Source: Bacillota bacterium (lineage in GTDB: Bacteria; Bacillota; Clostridia; Saccharofermentanales; Fastidiosipilaceae). From it: a stretch of 7,949 nt of DNA. The notes under the pieces are model-generated. The model was not told the DNA's origin. It searched no databases and worked only from the letters and a program-made list of their open reading frames with translations. The stretch is taken from the NCBI GenBank assembly GCA_023388205.1, contig JAEWGS010000091.1:1-7949 (forward strand), in the 5' to 3' direction. Each line of letters starts with the position of its first letter. Positions within the stretch are counted from its first letter, which is position 1. Of the stretch, positions 5,327 through 7,949 are shown piece by piece. Made by a program: the position numbers and the translations under genes.

Positions 5327-7762
5327 ATGAAACCAAAACATGTTTCAAAAAAAAGAGCTGCTAGTGCAGCGTTGACCGCAAGTTTACTTCTGACGGGAAC
5401 CGTCATTCCGGGACTTTCGTCAACTTCACTCAATGTGAAGATGATTCTTGCGGAAGGCAATGATGAAGTTACTTTGGAGGAAGCTCCGAAGATTTTGGAA
5501 TATTACAATCATGGGCGCGACGAAGATAAGAAGCTGACGCTTGAAGATATTCAAGATTTGATCAAGGTTTATAATGGCGCACTCGGACTCAACGAGGCTC
5601 TGAAAGAAGAAATTGTTTCAAAGTCTTGGTTTGAGAGCACTTTGAAAGCAGGTAAGAACGGGGTAGCGACTGACCAGAACAAAACACAACGGCATAATTT
5701 GACGGCTGATTTTATTAAAAAAATTAAAGGTGGTTTAGGTAACGCTGCGGTCAAAAATCTGAATAGTAAATTGGACAAGATTAAAGAGACTATTCCAGGG
5801 GATTCCAAATACGATGAGATTCGAGATGAAATCGATGCGTTTAAGGGGAGCTTAGATCCTGAGACTTTGTTAAATGGTGATCAATTGCAAGATGTGCTCC
5901 ACAGTATTCAAGCAAATTTCACAGAGGAAAAAATTCAGGAGAAAATCAAGGAAGCTGATAAAGCGACCGTAGACAAGGGGCCTGCACTGAACGAAGTTGA
6001 GCAAGCTGCGACAGAGAAGAAACAGAAGATCAAGGATTCTCAGTTGACCGAAGAAGAAAAGAAGACGGCCACGGATGCTGTGGATCAGGCGCTTGCAACG
6101 GCAAAACAGGACATCAATGATGCTCAAGATGAGGAGAAGGTTAATGAAGCAAAGACTCAGGGCTTAAAGAGCATTAACGACGTTTCTACCGACTCTGAGG
6201 TCAAAAAAGCGGCACTTGAAACCGTCAATCAAGCAGCGGAAGCTAAGCGTCAAGAAATTGAGCAATCTGATTTGACGGATGAAGAAAAGGCTAAATCGAA
6301 AGAGATCCTCGATCGAGCTCTTGAGAGTGCGACAAAGATGATCACTGAAGCTCAGAATAACGCGGATGTTGCAACTCAGGTTCAAGAGGGTCAAAACGAT
6401 ATCAATGGCACACCTTTGACTTCTACGGTTAAAGAGGATGCAAGGACGGATATCGATGAGGCGGTTCATAACAAAACGCAAGAGATCGAGAATTCGAACT
6501 TGACAGGTCCGGAAAAAGAAGCGGCCAAGGCGAAGCTCCAAGAAGCTGCCGACAAGGCCAAAGAAGAGATCAGCAAGGCGACCAACAACGAGGGCGTGAA
6601 CACGGCTAAGGAAGAAGGCGTCAAGAAGATTGGTGAGGTGTCGACGGAGCCTGCGGTTGATCCGAAGGCTGAGGCAAACAAGGCCATTGACAAAGCAGCT
6701 GAAGACAAGAAAAAAGCTGTGACAGAGTCCAAGCTGACGGACGAAGAAAAAACCAAAGCCAACGAAGCCGTTGATAACGCTGTTACTGCGGCCAAGGCTG
6801 AAGTCGAGAAGGCTGAAAACGCTGAAGCGATCACTGCAGCACAACAGCAGGGCGTCGAGAACATCAACAATGTTTCGACTGAGTCTGAGGTGAAGAAGAC
6901 AGCGAATGCAGAGATTGATGAGGCCGCGGCTGAGAAGAACACCGCCATTGAGGATTCTAAGCTGAGCGAAGAAGAGAAGAAAAACGCTAAGGCTGAAGTC
7001 GAAAAGGCAGCGAACGAAGCCAAGAAGGCGGTTGATGAAGCCAGCACCAATGATGCGGTCAACCAAGCTAAGGAAGAAGGCGTCAAGAAGATTGCTGAGG
7101 TGTCGACGGAGCCTGCGGCCGACCCGAAAAAAGATGCGCTCGCGGCGATTGATAAGGCTGCTGAAAGTAAGAAAGCAGAAATCGAAAAATCTAATTTAAC
7201 AGCTGAGGAGAAAACCGCTGCGAAGGCAGAAGTTGACAAGATCGTTCAAACGGCAAAAGAGAATGTCAATAAAGCGGCATCACCAGAGGATATCGCAAAG
7301 GCTCAAAAACAAGGCGAAGAGAGCCTGAACAAAGTGTCTCTCGAGTCAGCGACAAAGAAGAAAGCTGTGGCGGAAATTGACAAGGCCGCAGAAAACAAGA
7401 ACAAGCAGATCGAAGGCTCGAAGTTGACTGCTTTGGAAAAGGTGGCGGCGAAGGTTGGCGTGGACAAAATTGTTCGTGAAGCCAAAGACGCTATCCAAAA
7501 GGCGACAGACAATAAGACGGTCCTTGATGTACAAAAAGTGAGCGTAGAGAAGATCAACAAGATCTCTACGGAAAAGAAACCTGCGCCCACGACAACGAAG
7601 CCTGAGACCAAGCCAACGCAAAAACCAAGCCAAAAAGAAACGGCTCCGACTCAAAAATCAGTGCCGAAAACTGGTGAAGCCGGAAGCGCAGCACTACCGC
7701 TTTTCTTGGGTGCGATGGCGGCTTTCGTGGCTGGCTTACGCAAGAAAAGATTCAATAAGTAA
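5327..7762 (+). CDS. Sortase-anchored surface protein with seven DUF1542-like repeats
   Basis: This 811-residue exported wall protein is probably an adhesin or stalk. Residues 1-42 form a signal peptide: a basic start (MKPKHVSKKR), a hydrophobic core (AALTASLLLTGTVIPGL), and likely cleavage near A42; there is no YSIRK motif. Residues 45-218 form an acidic, helical N-terminal domain I do not recognise, the likely ligand-binding part. Residues 220-755 hold seven three-helix repeats of the DUF1542 type, known from staphylococcal Ebh, FmtB and SasC, each with an SxLTxEEK core. A Pro/Thr/Lys linker (756-778) suited to crossing peptidoglycan leads to VPKTG (779-783), a hydrophobic segment and an RKKRFNK tail. 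This is a class-A sorting signal with Val for Leu, cut between Thr and Gly by sortase. ATG 5327 has AAAGGA 9 nt upstream. The gene is probably monocistronic, ended by the hairpin at 7796-7828. No sortase gene is in the window. Confidence 0.9.
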   Translation: MKPKHVSKKRAASAALTASLLLTGTVIPGLSSTSLNVKMILAEGNDEVTLEEAPKILEYYNHGRDEDKKLTLEDIQDLIKVYNGALGLNEALKEEIVSKSWFESTLKAGKNGVATDQNKTQRHNLTADFIKKIKGGLGNAAVKNLNSKLDKIKETIPGDSKYDEIRDEIDAFKGSLDPETLLNGDQLQDVLHSIQANFTEEKIQEKIKEADKATVDKGPALNEVEQAATEKKQKIKDSQLTEEEKKTATDAVDQALATAKQDINDAQDEEKVNEAKTQGLKSINDVSTDSEVKKAALETVNQAAEAKRQEIEQSDLTDEEKAKSKEILDRALESATKMITEAQNNADVATQVQEGQNDINGTPLTSTVKEDARTDIDEAVHNKTQEIENSNLTGPEKEAAKAKLQEAADKAKEEISKATNNEGVNTAKEEGVKKIGEVSTEPAVDPKAEANKAIDKAAEDKKKAVTESKLTDEEKTKANEAVDNAVTAAKAEVEKAENAEAITAAQQQGVENINNVSTESEVKKTANAEIDEAAAEKNTAIEDSKLSEEEKKNAKAEVEKAANEAKKAVDEASTNDAVNQAKEEGVKKIAEVSTEPAADPKKDALAAIDKAAESKKAEIEKSNLTAEEKTAAKAEVDKIVQTAKENVNKAASPEDIAKAQKQGEESLNKVSLESATKKKAVAEIDKAAENKNKQIEGSKLTALEKVAAKVGVDKIVREAKDAIQKATDNKTVLDVQKVSVEKINKISTEKKPAPTTTKPETKPTQKPSQKETAPTQKSVPKTGEAGSAALPLFLGAMAAFVAGLRKKRFNK
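5984..7591 (+). repeat. Seven tandem DUF1542-like coding repeats
   Basis: Repeats start at 5984, 6212, 6440, 6674, 6902, 7136 and 7364, that is residues 220, 296, 372, 450, 526, 604 and 680. The periods are 76, 76, 78, 76, 78 and 76 residues. Each unit begins A..xIDxAAxxK, continues IxxSxLTxEEKxxA and ends in xxxGVxxINxVSTE or a variant. Repeats 3 and 5 carry the two extra residues, in a TEPAxDPK junction. Repeats 1, 2 and 7 have drifted most. Copy number may vary between strains. Confidence 0.85.
6440..7363 (+). repeat. Tandem 462-bp higher-order unit (repeats 3-4 and 5-6)
   Basis: The block 6440-6901 is followed directly by 6902-7363, and both are 462 bp. Similarity is highest at the junction inside each block: 6605-6656 and 7067-7118 differ at only one of 52 bases. 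The rest is visibly diverged. This fits an older two-repeat duplication with a later local gene conversion, or selection on the junction. Confidence 0.75.
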
Positions 7763-7795
7763 TTTCGTGTAGCGGAATGACTGCACGACTGTGAG

Positions 7796-7828
7796 AAGGT
7801 CCCCTGATCCATTAGGTCAGGGGACCTT
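7796..7828 (+). terminator. Rho-independent terminator after the surface-protein gene
   Basis: A 12-bp perfect stem (AAGGTCCCCTGA with TCAGGGGACCTT) closes a 9-nt loop, starting 33 nt after the stop codon. The T-run is short (TTTGGTTGG), so termination may be incomplete in the plus direction. On the minus strand the T-run is shorter still. Confidence 0.8.
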
Positions 7829-7867
7829 TGGTTGGCGTAAAGTTTTGGTAGGTGAATAAGAAAAAAA

Positions 7868-7936
7868 GGAGACATCCGTCTCGTAGTAGAATGGTTATAA
7901 CACCAAAAACCGTTTAACTAGAGAGAGGATGTCTCC
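7868..7936 (+). promoter_or_regulatory. Inverted repeat that can sequester the transposase ribosome binding site
   Basis: GGAGACATCC (7868-7877) is perfectly inverted at 7927-7936. With one bulged G (7878) the stem extends through TCTC (7879-7882) pairing with GAGA (7923-7926), 14 bp in total. The right arm covers the ribosome binding site AGAGG (7924-7928), which is 8 nt before ATG 7937. A transcript reading in from the left would carry both arms and hide the site. A transcript starting between the arms, for example from the weak -10 TATAAC at 7896-7901, would carry only the right arm. This is the layout known from IS10 and IS50. Confidence 0.55.
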
Positions 7937-7949
7937 ATGTCTATTGTAC
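7937..7949 (+). CDS. Start of a gene, possibly a transposase (5' end only)
   Basis: ATG at 7937 is preceded by AGAGG at 8 nt spacing, inside a GAGAGAGGAT purine stretch. Only MSIV and the first base of the next codon are in the window. The function is inferred from the regulatory-style inverted repeat and from resemblance to IS1634-type transposase starts. Other small genes could begin this way. Confidence 0.45.

Larger units (their letters stand above)
7868..7949 (+). mobile_element. Probable left end of an insertion sequence, cut by the window edge
   Basis: The segment after the surface-protein terminator has a ribosome-site-sequestering inverted repeat and the start of a gene reading MSIV. 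I associate that start with DDE transposases of the IS4/IS1634 group that begin MSIVH, and the next codon here does begin with C. The true left boundary lies somewhere in 7829-7868. Terminal repeats and target duplication cannot be seen because the right end is missing. Four residues are weak evidence, so this rests mostly on the layout. Confidence 0.4.

Noticed and set aside
6164..7239. Long minus-strand open frames across the repeat region (6164-7066 and 6466-7239)
   Set aside because: They mirror the low-complexity Ala/Lys/Glu codons of the plus-strand repeats, have Ser/Ala/Leu/Phe-rich composition, and lack ribosome binding sites.
5984..7591. Regular repeats as a possible CRISPR array or intergenic satellite
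   Set aside because: The period is about 230 bp, the frame is open throughout, and the units encode a known type of surface-protein repeat.

Overview
The window looks like the chromosome of a Gram-positive bacterium of the Bacillota with intermediate GC. The signs are purine-rich ribosome binding sites, TTG start codons, a sortase-anchored surface protein with DUF1542 repeats, and two membrane families (DUF1576, DUF1538) that I associate mainly with clostridia and related anaerobes. A Tissierellia/Peptoniphilaceae-type or similar anaerobic host is a guess; no rRNA or marker gene is present to settle it.

Left edge (1-475): the 3' end of a PfkB-family sugar kinase, most like 1-phosphofructokinase, converges on the next gene. 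Then 476-2371 on the minus strand encodes a DUF1576 multi-spanning membrane protein. It is built from two homologous halves and carries a soluble C-terminal extension of about 170 residues. A 0.5-kb divergent intergenic region (2372-2894) follows, with a candidate promoter for each direction, an 18-bp palindrome, and an imperfect hairpin just upstream of the next ribosome binding site.

Centre (2895-5109): a two-gene operon. The first gene is a DUF1538 membrane protein, also an internal duplication. The second overlaps it by 8 bp and encodes a single polypeptide with two tandem PII-like domains. By analogy with AmtB-GlnK, the layout suggests a membrane transporter or channel gated by a nucleotide- or metabolite-sensing PII-like regulator. 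The substrate is unknown. This pair is the best candidate for an undescribed system in the window.

Right part (5327-7762): an 811-residue cell-wall-anchored protein. It has a signal peptide, an unrecognised N-terminal domain, seven DUF1542-like three-helix repeats of 76 or 78 residues, a Pro/Thr/Lys-rich wall-spanning linker and a VPKTG sorting signal. Repeats 3-4 and 5-6 form an exact tandem 462-bp higher-order unit. A strong hairpin terminator follows at 7796-7828.

Right edge (about 7868-7949): probably the start of an insertion sequence. Its first codons read MSIV, and a 14-bp stem would bury the ribosome binding site in any read-through transcript, as in IS10 and IS50.
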